Shown: positions 9,304-21,807 of the stretch, piece by piece
Layout of the letters: each line of letters begins with the position of its first letter
How positions within the stretch are numbered: position 1 is the stretch's first letter
Origin: Tenebrio molitor
Taxonomy: Eukaryota > Arthropoda > Insecta > Coleoptera > Tenebrionidae
Length of the DNA stretch: 64,000 nucleotides
NCBI RefSeq assembly: GCF_963966145.1
Contig: NC_091049.1
Coordinates: 6,076,001 to 6,140,000, forward strand
Direction: 5' to 3'
Notes under the pieces: generated by a model
Told to the model about the DNA's origin: nothing
Database searches by the model: none
What the model saw: the letters and a program-made list of their open reading frames with translations, nothing else
Program-made: the position numbers and the translations under genes

Positions 9304-11315
9304 ATGGCCGAAACGTCGCCTTCAGCCTTTGAGCAGGAGCTGTCCGTCATCAAGAAACTGATCTGGGGCGACGACATAAAACCTGACATCTTCCGGCGCT
9401 GGTCCCAAGGTACTTCCCTACGGGGGCCCCCGCGACGTCACTCACGCTCTCTGCCGTTTCAGGTTTCTACTTCAGCACGAGCGAGCCGACGGCCTTGGAA
9501 CAGTCGGAAGGGGGCCCGTGCGCAATAATAGCTCCGGTGCAAGCGTTCATTCTAAAAAATTTGTTATTAAAATATAAAGATTTATCATTCCGGGACAAGG
9601 TACAGTTAGAGATTGGTCGAATTGGTGACTGACAGGCGAGTTTCAGGCGGCTACCCCAGAAATGCAGGACCTCCTCCTCGTAAACGCTTTAAGTGAAATT
9701 TTGGAACAGTGTAGCAGTCAAAAGTATTATGTAGTGTATTTAAATAGTGACCTTAACGACGCCAGCAACGGTCTGTTGTCTGACCTGGACAGATACGTGG
9801 TGGGGAACGGGCTGACAGTGGAGCCCGAAGCCGCCACCTTCCATGAGAACCTCCACATTCACACCTTCCAGAACATGGAAGAGGTCAGAAAGTATTACTT
9901 GGACAACATCCAACTCCTCAAGTCGCAATACGGCATTCTACTGTTCCTATACTCGGTCATAATGACTAGGGTCAGTAGCGCACTCGCACCGCACAAATCG
10001 CTCACTAATCGTGTTTGTAGGGGTTGGAGGGGGTCAAATCGGACAATTCAAACGACACCTCGGAGCCTTTTATTGACGACACGTACGGCTACGGCAGTCA
10101 GAGCCTAATAAATCTTATGATAACTGGTCGATCGACGACGTACGTTTGGGACCACGAACAAGATGTCGACGGTTTGAGTAGGTTTCATTTTTATTTTATT
10201 CGTTACGGTGGGGGGAAAACCCGTCTTGACGCAGTTCTCCCGTTCAAGTTTCTAGGTTGTAATCGTTGCTTTTAGAATTGAAAGGTTTGGAAAAACAGAG
10301 CCAGATTGGTTTCATCACCACCATGGAACACTTGAGGTATTGCACGGTGGGGTCGTTTTACAAGAATCCCATCCATCCGGTGTGGGTCTTAGGATCCGAT
10401 ACTCACCTCACAGGTACCAGTTTATCCATTTAAATAAATTAAATCCATAAATGGAGTGACGTTGTTGTTTCGCGTTTCCGCCGCGAGAGGCGCCACACAC
10501 ACAAGTGGCGCCATCTTCGACATTCCGTCAACTCTCCGGTTGTTGCCCACGATAATAAACTTAAATTTGAATTTAAAATCACGTTTTCGATCGATCACTG
10601 CCGGCCAAACTGATCCAAACACTTGTTCAAGGCCGTTTGTAACGAAAACTCTCGATATTATTGTCAAAAAATCGGTTCGTGTCTTTAACATGTACAGAAT
10701 GGATGTAGAGACTGTCCCGTATGTCATGCAATTCGTGTTACACTTTTCAGTATTATTCAGCACTGAACGGCGGTTGGTCAGTCCGGAGACGAAGACGGAT
10801 CAAGCGAAGCGCGTCTTCAAGCATTTCGATCCGGACGGTAACAATTTCATAAGTTCTTCATTGCTTCAAGATGTCCTCCAAGCGCTAGACCTAGTCAGTG
10901 AAGAAGCATAGTAAGTGTCCCAGATTTGGCGGAATCTTTTTAAAAAACTACTTTTTCAGTGTAGATATTATGAAGAGAAGACTGGATCCCGAGAATCTAG
11001 GTATTATACTGTTGAATAGCTTTATGGACGAGTTTTTTCCCAGAGAGGACAATCCGATGCCCGACTTGTTCTCTCTGGTGCACTATAACGGATTGGCTCA
11101 GAGCAATTTGGACGGACAAGTGAGAATCGATTCGGTTTTTGTGAATTTGTATTTACGTCGTTTTTCAGATAAGATACAGGATAGGGGAGTGCGTCCTCCT
11201 GGAGTCAGACCTGAGGGCGGTGAGCGAGTCGAACCCGATGCTAACCGTACTACAAACCAAGTGGCCAAATATAGAAATCCGATGGAACGAACTAGGGACA
11301 CCGTCACTCAACTAA
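9304..11315 (+). CDS. MINDY3: MINDY3 (FAM188A) lysine-48 deubiquitinase, complete, 8 exons
   Basis: Exons 9304-9409, 9463-9599, 9647-9970, 10021-10177, 10276-10413, 10751-10910, 10960-11119 and 11169-11315 join in frame to 442 residues plus stop; the family is about 445. Every junction has GT/AG ends. MINDY proteins are cysteine proteases that trim K48-linked ubiquitin chains in the cytosol and nucleus. The nucleophile sits in EQSEGGPCAIIAPVQAF (Cys55), with the catalytic His in VLGSDTHLT (His285). An EF-hand-like stretch (HFDPDGNNFISSS) and the conserved LQTKWPNIEIRWNELGTPSLN end are present. Start: first ATG, family-like N-terminus WGDDIKPDIFRRWSQGF. The introns are 47-337 bp. Nothing appears broken, so it is probably active. 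Confidence 0.95.
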
Positions 11316-11422
11316 CAAAGATTTTACCATTTTTTTTCGCATTTATTCTATTTAATTTTTACGGTCATATTGTTGCAAGGAAATAATTTATTGTTGCTTA
11401 GTTTTGTATTTTAAAAATTTTT

Positions 11423-11428
11423 AATAAA
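11423..11428 (+). other. Polyadenylation signal AATAAA for MINDY3
   Basis: A consensus AATAAA lies about 110 bases after the MINDY3 stop in an AT-rich 3' UTR. Confidence 0.6.
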
Positions 11429-12054
11429 CCGTACCTAATTTTTTTAATCGAGTAACAACACACAGGCACTTTTAGTTGTGGCGAATTTCTTCGATTTCTA
11501 TTTTTGTATTGACAGTGTGTCGAAAAATTCGTCGGATTTTGTTTTTGAGATGTGCATTGTTATACATATTTGTTAAGGCGAATCGTGTAAAACACAAATA
11601 TTATCGAATGAGAGATATTTTAAGTTCTGTTAGTGCATGTGTATTTTCAAAACAATAAAATATGTTGCATTTCTCTTCTCATTCGAGTTACTACGTCGCG
11701 ATAAGGGCCGCCAACACAAATTGTAATGGACGAAAGGGCAAAGAAGAAACGACAACTGTACCAAAAACGAAATAAGTAAATCCGTCGAAGATGGATTAAA
11801 TGGTTAGTTAGCTGTTACTAGGACTAATATGAGAGTAAGAATGAAAAACAAAATTAAATAGAGACAAAGAACATGTTTTAAAAGATACAAAAAAAAAAAC
11901 ATTAATAAAGAGACAATTAATCGAATGTCTTCTGTTATTTGAACTACAGCAAATGAAAGAAGTACGCTTCATAGTTCGGTCTGTGACGAAAAGAATGTAA
12001 AATATTGCATAACGTGTATTTAACAAGATGAAGAAAGCTACAAAGCGGCATTTC
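11429..12054. other. Intergenic, no gene seen
   Basis: AT-rich sequence with only short frames and no repeats that I could match inside the window. Confidence 0.4.
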
Positions 12055-12900
12055 AAAAATGGTGGAGGCGCCGGGAGAGATTATAGATTAACACCAACGA
12101 TATCTTCGTTACGTTTGCCGCTAGACCAAACCTAAAACTACTTTATAGATTTAATCATAGAGAACCGAATAAAGAACCGCATGGTTCTATTTCCAACACC
12201 GCTTGAGTAATTTATCTTTAAATGCTTTGCTAAAATGAAAGTTTTTAGTTTGACAGAATAGAGATATTTCGCTTACGATTTGAGCTAGATAAAATTAGAA
12301 AATTGTGTTTTATAGAATAGTTTATTGAATGCAGAAGACCACATGACTGTGTCGATAGCAGCAGTTGCAGAAGTTATATTAACACACGTTACAAAAATGG
12401 TGGAGGTGCCGGGATGCTTTTTAAAATAATGCGACGATATCTCTATTATGTTGTAAGCTAAATCAAACCGGAAAACTGTGCTTTGTAGATTTAAGGGTGG
12501 TGAATCGAACGCAAAAAGTCGCGTTACACTGGTTGAGAAAGTTGCATTTACGTGGCTTGCTGAAATGGTGGTTTTAATTTATTCAGTAAAATAAAAATAT
12601 TTCCCTCATCGGTTGTGCTAGATTCAACCCGCAGACTATGTTTTATATGTTTAAATTATGACGAATGCATGACTCTGTTGCCAAGAGAAATCTGGAACAG
12701 TACAATTAAATATCTTGTGAAAATGGTGGAGGCGCCGGCATACATTATAAACAACGATATCTCCCTTATGCTTTTAGTTAGATCAAACCTGAAAACTGTG
12801 CTCTGTATATTTGATTATGACGAATCAAATGCAAAGAACCACATATCTATATTTCTAATATTCGTTGCAAAAACTGCATTTATTTGGTTTGCCACAGGGT
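12055..12900. repeat. Degenerate tandem repeat, ~165-bp unit in a two-unit higher-order pattern
   Basis: Five diverged units begin near 12055, 12232, 12394, 12560 and 12719. Units 1, 3 and 5 share an AAATGGTGGAGGYGCCGG start. Units 2 and 4 share a different start (AAATGAAAG/AAATGGTGG plus TTTTTA). All units then share a GATATCTC-like block, a TAGATCAAACC-GAAAACTGTG block, and a TGACGAAT...ACCACAT-like end. Spacing is 159-177 bp. The alternation suggests an ancestral dimer of ~330 bp that was amplified. Confidence 0.7.
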
Positions 12901-15900
12901 GAAGATTTAAAAAGTTTCCAATCATCTCTATTGTGAAGTCCACAGAAGCAAGAATCGTTGTCCTGTAGTTACTCTGTATAAAGTCATGTGCCAAAAAATC
13001 TGTTTGTAGTGTTTTGTAATTTTCTCGAAAAATGAAATGGCGAAGGTTTTGAGCTAAAAAGAAGCGACTTGAAGAGACGAATCCAACGGTGCAAGAGTCA
13101 TCGATATAAGTTGCTATATAGCTGAATAAAAATAAATGTCCGCGTGAACAACAGTTACTTATTGTTTGAGTTGGCAATAAAACTATGGTGACTTATTTGC
13201 GTCCCTGTTGGCTAAATGTGTCACATAACCGAAAGTGACGTGGTTTGATAGATCGCTGAAAATTAGGTTATGTGTTATGTGAAGCAACGGTTTATTGAAG
13301 AATGAGGGATTTTTAAAAACAAACAAGTTGTCAATAAAAGATTATAAAAACCGAGATGTTTAAATTTGAAATTTATGTTAGCTGTCAATAATGACAATAA
13401 AACAAACGGAAATAGATATTAAAAAAAAGTCCATTCAAAAATTAAAAAACCACTACCTGTTGCTTTATACTCAATTTCATATAAATGTGCATCTAAGCAA
13501 ACCATGAAAATCTGATTTTCTGTTGGTATTAAAGCTAAAGCTAGTGACTTTGACTTTCAAAGTTGCTTGCTCTGCGCGAACCCGATTTGACTAATTTTTC
13601 AGTTTTTGTCCATTTTAACATTGCTGATTTCAAAAGCAATGTTACGTCTTTTTACTGATTAAATTAAAGTAATTGTTATTTGTTTTTGTCTTTGTATTTT
13701 TAGCAAATAAAGATTTATTGGACATGACCTTCATAAATGTGACTTTTGTAATGTAACTAAATTAAAGGTGCTTTTACAAATGCACAGCTCACTTGATGAA
13801 CATTTATATGAAATCAATTATAGGTTGGTAAAATTTAAAAAACCCTAGGTAGTTATTTTTTGTTGCAATGTTTGTAACTATAAATTATGACATTTGATTC
13901 AAAATAAAATTCAATTGCTTGGAATTTCGTTCAAATTGTTTTATTATTGCTCAGTACGATTCAGTCATTCATTTTTATTATTTTTGCTTAAACAGGCCCA
14001 GAAAAACAAGATACTTAATAAATAGGTACTTAACCTCAAAATTACAATTCTCACCAAATTTTACACTAGACAGCGTTGCCGATAGTAATTATCGAGGAAA
14101 ATGCGACGTTGGTGGTTTTTTGATTTTTGAATGGACTATAACTCACAGTCTTGCCAATTACAAGTAAAATTTTTTATAGCCAACACAAACAGTAATTGTT
14201 GCTCACGCGGTACGATATGAATACGAAAATAAGGAAAGTTCCGCCTACAAACGCCATTTTGTAGACTGGGAAATCAAAAGAGAGGTTTCGATATCCAATT
14301 TAATCTTAATTTCAAATAAAGGAAAAATATTACTCTGCCATTGAGGGACTGTATTAATCGAATTCCAACATCTTTTCAAGTAAAAACGTTTGGAAGAGTT
14401 TCGGAGTCCGCAAATTGCGTATCCGTAAAGCTCAGATTCTATGCAAATTGTATATTTGTTCCTATGACGTATATAGACAAAATTTTGGATTTTCTGGGCG
14501 TATTAACAAATTTTGAATGAAATTAAGTCATTTTGAAAATGCATATTTTAGGCACCTTGAGCATATTTTGGGAAAAAATGCATATTAGTGCATATTTCTC
14601 CAATTTTCCACATTTTTTTTTGTCAAAAGTATGGAATAAATTCATTAAAATTTAAACAATTTTACGCATCCGTATATGATGTTACTAGAGATCCATTCCG
14701 AACATTATAGATCCGCAATTTGCGTACTTCTATTCTCTCTTGTTTAGAGTCGCAAATTGCGGATCACGACTTTATTTTTATAAAGATCCGGTACTTTGTC
14801 CTTTTAAAATGTGTTTTACCTTAACAAAAATGACTCACAGCAGTCACAGACCTCAGACCATAATCATGAAATTCAAAAGAACGTTTTCGAATGTCTTCCA
14901 AAGCAACGAAGGTTAAACTCTGAAGAAAAACAGAATGTGTCGTAAATACGCACGATAGAAATGAAACTTTTGTATTACAGGGAAACATTGTAATTATTCA
15001 TCAATCACTTTTAAATAGCATATTCACAACAAAATTGTATATTTTAATGAAGAAAATAAATTATAAACAACGATAACACTAAACAACATCGAAATGCGTA
15101 ACTCATTGTTCATTTTTAAGCCTCCAAATTAAAAGAGAGGACATTATCGATAAATGCCGTGAGTGTGACAAAGACAGAAGTATACACAATTTTAAGGGAT
15201 GTTTGTATCGTGTCAAACAGATTAACTTACATTTAAGTGCGATGGAAATATTGGCGCAACCGTTGTGCGAGAGACTGCTCCCACTCGCCCCGACAGCGTT
15301 TACCCCCACCACTTTTCGTCACACAAAAAGGTTGCCGATCAGAATTTCAAAACCCTCCCATAGAAAGTTTCACTTCAAAAATTGGCAAAAATTACAATAT
15401 CAGTTTTTTCACTATTATGCCATTCTTCGCTAGATTATTCCACTTTACGTCCAATGTATGAATGTCATGAATGTCAATTACAAAAAGAAACAATTGTTGC
15501 TATGAGAGAATATTGGTATTATAAAGTCCGCTTTAGTTTCATTTTGACAACAATACCTGACAGTTTGTTTCAACGTAAAATATTTTCATTTAGCTGCAGT
15601 TCTTAAAAGACGGTAGTACACTCTTCAACATGCTTTATCTTCAACAATTTTAACCTTAGAACCTAAACATTTTTGTAAGAGTGTCTAGAGGTTGGAATCT
15701 ACCACCGGTTAAAGTTTGTATGATACCTATATGAAACACCCTGTATATTTTATGTTGTGCATTTGCACGTTTTTTCCAGATGGACTTGGCATAAGGTGGT
15801 CATGAGTATCAGTATCGATTCAAAACAAACAATGTCTCTAATTTTAAAATGATAGGTTATCAGTATGGCTGAGAAAAAAATGATCTCCAAGATCAAATTA

Positions 15901-16129
15901 AAACTTCTTAAACATTCAGTTTTTCCGCGAAGAGATCGTACAGAGTTTCACTTTAACTTTCATTTCAATCAGGATAAAAAAAACTGTTGGACTTGTATTG
16001 TAAAATACTGTCGCTTTCATCTAACTAGTTTTGTGTTAAGAGATGCACAACACAGGATAATTTATAACATTTGTTTTATTTGTTTTTTATTGGGTGAGTA
16101 TAAAAAATGAAATAATTCTTGTATTTCTT
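12901..16129. other. Long gene-poor AT-rich stretch
   Basis: No coding domains. Inverted copies of a GATCCGCAATTTGCG-like word occur near 14,405, 14,710 and 14,750, suggesting a decayed MITE. At about 15,733 there is an ACACCCTGTATA mariner-type terminal word. Small frames at 15.2-15.6 and 15.87-16.11 kb have no recognisable content. Confidence 0.4.
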
Positions 16130-16452
16130 TTTAGTTGTACAGTTAATGTTCGGTACTTATTGTCACAAATAATATTTTGAAGTTCACCCACCTAAATGGC
16201 CAATTTGTTTAAAGGGTGATTGTCCTTTACCTGCACACCCTTTTTTCGGACGATGATCAATAGTCAACTACATCGATTCTTAGAGTGTATGACAACTGCA
16301 GAGAAAGATTCAACTGTACTATTTAGTGCTTTCGATGGTACGATCACACAGTCCAGCTGTGCTTCTTTTTACGAAGACTCAAGACTTTACCTAAATGAGA
16401 CATGGAGCGAAAACGAAAACTTCCAAATTTGGAAAAAAGCGAATTTCTTATA
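16130..16452 (+). pseudogene. Fragment of CCP (sushi) domains
   Basis: Translated pieces match the neighbouring protease gene. A PPKWPICLKGDCPLPAHP-like stretch resembles the join between two CCP domains. At 16,330-16,410 the frame gives FDGTITQSSCASFYEDSRLY, similar to the second CCP exon of the protease gene (IHGTMARFSCASFYENSRRF). No splice-consistent gene or remaining protease domain follows, so this is a diverged partial duplicate. Confidence 0.65.
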
Positions 16453-17293
16453 AGTAGTGTTTCAAGACACGCTCGGCAAAAAATTCTACATTGATTGTTA
16501 AGGAAAGAGTGGCCAATATAGAAGAAGAATAGAGTGAACATTGATATAAATATAAATAAAATATACAGGGTGTTTGGGGTATAGGGTAAAAAACTTCTCC
16601 TGTGTAAAGAAATAGACAAAATAAAACTGTTATTCTAGTAACATTTTTTAGTATGTGTTATAATTTTCTAGTAATCATTTTTTCAATTTGATAGAGCTAC
16701 TGTGTGAGATCCACCGGATTTCTAAATTATAAAGGCGGCAGCTAACGCATATTCCTTTACAAATCTTTATTAGCTTGGTATTAATAATTACAGATACGAA
16801 TAGTGGCTCTCAAACAGTGGAAACAGAGTTTAGTCAGTTTACTTCAGCATAATAAAAAAAGCAAATTAAAAAAAAATGTCACTAAGAAAAGTTGTTCATT
16901 TAACCTAGCTGTGCATCTCAGAAAAGATTGTTATCACGATTTGTGAATTAGTATATTTTTTTGACGTTTTGAAGTATGTGGCCGAGATACTTTACGCGAA
17001 TCATTGTTAATTTGACGTAAAAACTACCACAACATCAAAATGAATAATAAAGGAGAGTCGAATTTAGAAGAAGACGATAATCTTGCAGTTTGAGAGTAAA
17101 ATTACTGTTAAATTTAAATATTGCTATCAGTTTTGGAATTACCGCGAAATTGACCTCACAACCAGTGATAACGCCATCTTCATTTTTTTGCTCACTTGCG
17201 AAATGTTTCTTCTCTAGCTATAACAATAACTATTGTCGTTTTGTGTTCACTTTATAAAGATACTGCAAGAGCGTGACGTAATTTTCAACGAAA
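16453..17293. other. Spacer with a mariner-type terminal word, no gene
   Basis: Near 16,560 there is TATACAGGGTGTTTGGGG, a common end of insect mariner-derived MITEs, but I could not find its partner end. The rest is AT-rich. Confidence 0.4.
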
Positions 17294-20168
17294 ATGTATT
17301 GCACAACAAGTTTGAAAATGCTCTTTCTTTTATGTCTTCTTGGTGAGTATACAACGAATGCATTTATTTTTGTTGCTAATATGTGATGTTTCAAAACAAG
17401 AAATAATTCATGTTCGGTGCTTACCGGTATGGGATCCTCAAGTAAATAAAAAATCAAATCCTTCACACAACCCCTTCCATATGAATGTACCATCTGAAAG
17501 AAGTGACTGCGTTTTACCACCACATCCAAATTTCGGTTTTTGGAAAATAGCAAATAAAAACCACGAGTCAACGAACACCGGAACGGTGTTGGAATATACA
17601 ATTCTGCGAATATTTTGCAACGAGACTCACATCTTGGAAGGTCCCAGTATTGTAGCGTGTCTGGACGGAAAATGGACACCGACCATTGGACGTTGTCTCA
17701 GTAATCAATTTCTTATTTAATCGTTACCTCCTAGATTAAGTTTTTTTTTTTGAAACGTGTCCAGCAATATATTCTACACCGATCATGACTGTCAAATGTA
17801 CCACCAACGGAAAAGAAGCGGTCAACTGTACTGACGCCATTCATGGTACCATGGCACGGTTCAGCTGTGCTTCTTTCTATGAAAATTCGCGACGTTTCAT
17901 ACTCCCAGCCATTTGTCTTGATGGGAGATGGAGTGAGGAGGCTCCTAGATGCATTCCAAGTTAGTACAATCACTCTAGTCTGGAGGAATTTTATTGTTGC
18001 TTTCAGCATGTGGTAAGACGTCAGCTTTGCGAGATCCTACGTTGATTATTAACGGAGAAGATGCCACGTTATAAGATTTTCCATGGCAGGTGGCCTTGTA
18101 TCGACTCAAAGATAAGGAGTTGCTCTGCGGGGGAAGTTTGTTGAACGCAAGAATGATCTTGACGGGTTTGTCAGTTCCATCAGTACAGTTCTTCTTTCAA
18201 CACCATTTGCATCCTTCTTCCTTCCAAAATTTTCCAACAACAAATCTTTTTGTGTTTTTCACTGATTTTATTTCTGACCCCAAAGCCTTTTCTAAGTCCA
18301 TGAAACTGAAACAATCATCCTCCACTCCCTCGACCTTTCAATAATTGTAAGGTTTATTCTTTTCCTTCAATTCTTCTCCCGACTTCAATACTTTTCTATC
18401 CTTTCCCTATTTTGATTGTTCTCTTTTTTTCAACAGCTGCACACTGCATAACGGATAGCCAAGGACATCTCCTTCCTAAAGCAGATTACGTCGTAGCCGT
18501 TGGAAAAAATTACCGAAATTTCGACGACTCTCGAGACTCTAGCCACAAGCAAACCTCTTCTGTAAGTCTGGTGTCAAGAATCAGCAAACAATTTTTCTTT
18601 TCCGATTTAGATCCACGAAATGTTTGTTCCTGAACAATATCAAGGTTTCGATCAGAATTACCTAGCCGACATAGCTCTAATAGCTACTGTGAAATCTTTC
18701 AAACTGACGGCTTGGGTCCAACCTGTATGTATAGACTGGCAGAAAAATTATGACAGGTTAATTTTGGACGAAAAGAAAAAAGGAGTGGTAAGTGTAGAGT
18801 TTCATTTTTGGTGTTGTCTAGATCTTGACGGTGTAGGTTAGTGGTTGGGGTTATACTCGAGAAACAGGAAACTCTTCAGAGGCCCTTCGAAAGTTAGAGG
18901 TTTCAGTTGTTCCCAAGAAAAAATGCGAAAAGGAAGTACCCGAAGATTTCGCAAGATATCTCACATATGATAAGTTATGTGCGGGCTACTTGAACCACAG
19001 TAATTACGCTTCAGTGAAGCGCTTCAACAATAAGAAATGTTGACATTTCAGGTACTTCAGTCTGTCTCGGGGACAGTGGTGGAGGTCTGGTTTTTAAATA
19101 TCAGGACAGGTACTACATTGGCGGTGTTGTCAGCTCGTCTCCTATCACCGACACACCAGACAGAGGATGCAATAGTCAGCAAGACAGCCTTTACACTTTC
19201 GTATACAATTACGCTGACATTTTCATCCTAAGGAATATGCTCCGATTTGAGTCGTAAGTTTTAGCAAAGTTGTTAAATTTGATAATTATTGTCATATAAG
19301 GTCTGATGTCAACTGCGATGGCTGCTCACCAGAGTAAGTAAAGACCAGAATTGTGAAACAAAGTAATACTTAAAGCAAATCAAGGAAAGGTTGCACTTTG
19401 CCGAAAGATTTAGCCACAAAGATTGCCAACGGGAGTGTGGTACAGGAACGAAATCCTCGGCAACATGCCATATACTCGTATGTTGGAATGAGAGTCAAGA
19501 CTATTTTCTGCAGCGGAGTCTTGCTGAACGAGAAAGTTCTTCTGACAAGTAGTTTTTCCACAAGTGTGACCAATTGAAAATTGTTGTTATTTTAGTGAGG
19601 ACTTGTGTGTTTCCTGGATCACGAAAAGAAGATTACAGGATTAAAAGAGATCTTTTCAACCCCTACGAGGACGATTATACTGATGTAAGTACAAATCGAG
19701 AATATGTATATTGTCATCGAGCCAAGAAGAAAAGAGAAATTATAAATTTGCGAGAAACGTGTCAAACATTCCTCCAAAGAGATGTTTGTGTATCTTGGTT
19801 ACTTATATTGTTATTATTTTTAAGTTGGGTGATATTGTGGTAATTGAAAACACTACGTTTATAGTAGTAAAGAAGACCTTCAAGACTGCGCTTAGTCTTG
19901 AAAAGACATGTGACTGGATAAAGATATATCCGAGAGGAACTCTAAATCAGCTTAAATACTATGTAAGTTATTTGTTTCGTTTTGTCAAGTCTAAATTTTT
20001 GAAAACTGAAATTTTATACTTATTGTGCAATTATGGAGAACAATTTATAAAACAAAGTTGCACGAATGGAAGAGTCTAGGCTAGATTTAATTTTGAATGT
20101 TCTAGGTTTTTATTTCGAATTACGTCGATAAAGATGGAAAATCGTGGGATATGCTTCAAGGGAAACAG
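17294..20168 (+). pseudogene. Modular serine protease (CCP-CCP-trypsin-trypsin-like) with an in-frame stop
   Basis: Exons at 17294-17342, 17401-17700, 17765-17959, 18007-18165, 18437-18561, 18611-18787, 18837-18999, 19052-19253, 19301-19333, 19385-19548, 19596-19684, 19825-19962 and 20106-20168 join in phase with GT/AG ends. Order: a Met-rich hydrophobic signal peptide, two CCP domains, a trypsin domain with TAAHC (His), ADIALI (Asp) and CLGDSGGG (Ser), then the start of a second trypsin-like domain (KIANGSVVQERNP...CSGVLLNEKVLLT) that has MRTCVF where the His would be, so it looks inactive. TAA at 18072-18074 falls just before DFPWQVALY, where the family normally has Gly or Glu, so full-length protein needs readthrough or a different allele. 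Such proteins start immune protease cascades outside the cell. A Tigger-like element follows the last exon. Confidence 0.75.
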
Positions 20169-20188
20169 GTTACATTCGAATTGACATA

Positions 20189-21014
20189 CAGTGGAGCCCC
20201 GACATGGTGAACTTGAAAAATACATGAAAATTGGTTCACTATATCCGAGGTTCACTAAAAATGAAAATAAAATTTCTCATGTTGATTATAGGTTTAACGT
20301 ACAGTTGGTTGCGAAAAAAAACGGGAAAGGAATTTTTTCCTAATGTAAATTTGGTTTTGTCCATTTGTCAATTAACTGGCTAGTTGACCATACCTATCAA
20401 ATAATTTTTAAAAACGTTATTGAATTTTGACCATAATTCTAACCTATCTGTGTCAGTTTTATTCTGACAGTTCCCGTTTTTTTGCAACCAACTGTACAGA
20501 GTGTTTTTCAAATGCGTGTACAAATTTTCACCACGAGCTACTGGCTTGGAAAAAATATTTTTTTGTTCGACACTGTCAGAATTTGAAAATTTTCTCCTGT
20601 GTGAACGGATTTTGATAAATGTGACAACTTGTCAAACCGAAACGTCAAGCTAATTTTAAAGATTTTAAGCGATTTTGAGCCTTTAAGTGTCTCGTCGAAC
20701 AAAAAAAACGTTGTGTTCAACTCGTTCTTGTGTAAATTGGGCGTTTTAAAGTGGCCCACGCGATGAGATACGCATAAGCACGTACGTTACAGTTGGGGAA
20801 TTACCCGGGGAACCCCCGGAAAGTTTACTATAAACGGAAATTTTAAACCTTAAGTTTATAAAATTCGGTTCACTTTATCCGGAAGTTAATTTAAGCGGGT
20901 TCATTATAACCGGATAAAAAATGTATTAGTCTTATGGGAAAACATTGGGATACCTAAAGTTCACTATAGCCGGAAGTTCACTAAAAGCGGGTTCATTATA
21001 TCCAGAATCTACTG
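20189..21014. mobile_element. Tigger/pogo-like non-autonomous element
   Basis: The ends read CAGTGGAGCCCCGACATGGT (left) and, inverted, CAGTAGATTCTGGATATAAT (right). Each end abuts TA, the pogo-type target. Between them are many GGTTCACTATA-CCGGA-like words in both orientations (20,220-20,290 and 20,870-21,010). There is no transposase. It sits 20 bases after the last recognisable protease exon. Confidence 0.65.
20300..20496. mobile_element. Small MITE (TACAGTTGGTTGC ends) inside the Tigger-like element
   Basis: Left TACAGTTGGTTGCGAAAAAA and right its inverse with a CGGGAA extension bound a 197-bp non-coding insert. Related ends occur at 27,975-28,215 and a single end at 55,220-55,245, so the family has several members here. 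Confidence 0.65.
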
Positions 21015-21807
21015 TATTTCAAGACTTGAGCTTGAAGTGTTACGAAGGATGTTATCACAGTTGCAGCAAAAATTCAGTTAGGTGATAAACAAGTTTCCAG
21101 TTATACAATTTAAGAGTTATTCATTTGTTTTGTAAACTACTGAAGATAAAAACTAAAATAAAATGTTGTGAAACGACTATTTGGTCATTTGTAAAGTTAT
21201 TGTCGACGTCATGTGTTGCACCGTATTCAATATCGTCAAAATATGACCTTTATACTCGAGTTGGAACCTACATTAACTAACTTTATTATGGAAAAAATGG
21301 CCCAATACAAAATCTTCTAGATATAGAGTTGTTGCCTGAAACATATTAAACAATTTGCATTGATTTTGTGTTGTTGTAAATGTATGTAATTATCGTGTAA
21401 TGGACAAAGTGGAACGAATATCGACGGCTCCAACGCAGTACCTCGTAAGTTCCATTTTTAGCGAAATAAAGTTTTTAGATGATTTTCATAAATGTTTTGA
21501 TACTCCATCTGTTGGTAAACCATTAAACTAAATAAAGTAAACACGTTTTCCAAAATTTTAGAAAAACAGGACCTCGTATGTTTTACCCGCGAAATTTTAA
21601 AGGCATTAGCTCGTACGTGCCTGTCCGTTCCTGCATTTGAAGTATCACTGATAAACGAGGAGGGTAAAAACCTAATCTCGGAGTCTCGGACAAATTGAAC
21701 AAGAAAAAGACCTACAAAAAAGTAATTTATAAAACTGTGTTGTTGAAGTTCTACCAAGTTTTTCTGACAATGAGATAAATAAAATGTTTTGTCTCCAGTA
21801 GACTACA

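Noticed and set aside
10456..10911. A separate 151-codon gene overlapping MINDY3 exon 6
   Set aside because: It is the intron 5 sequence running by chance into exon 6; the MINDY3 splice sites account for it.
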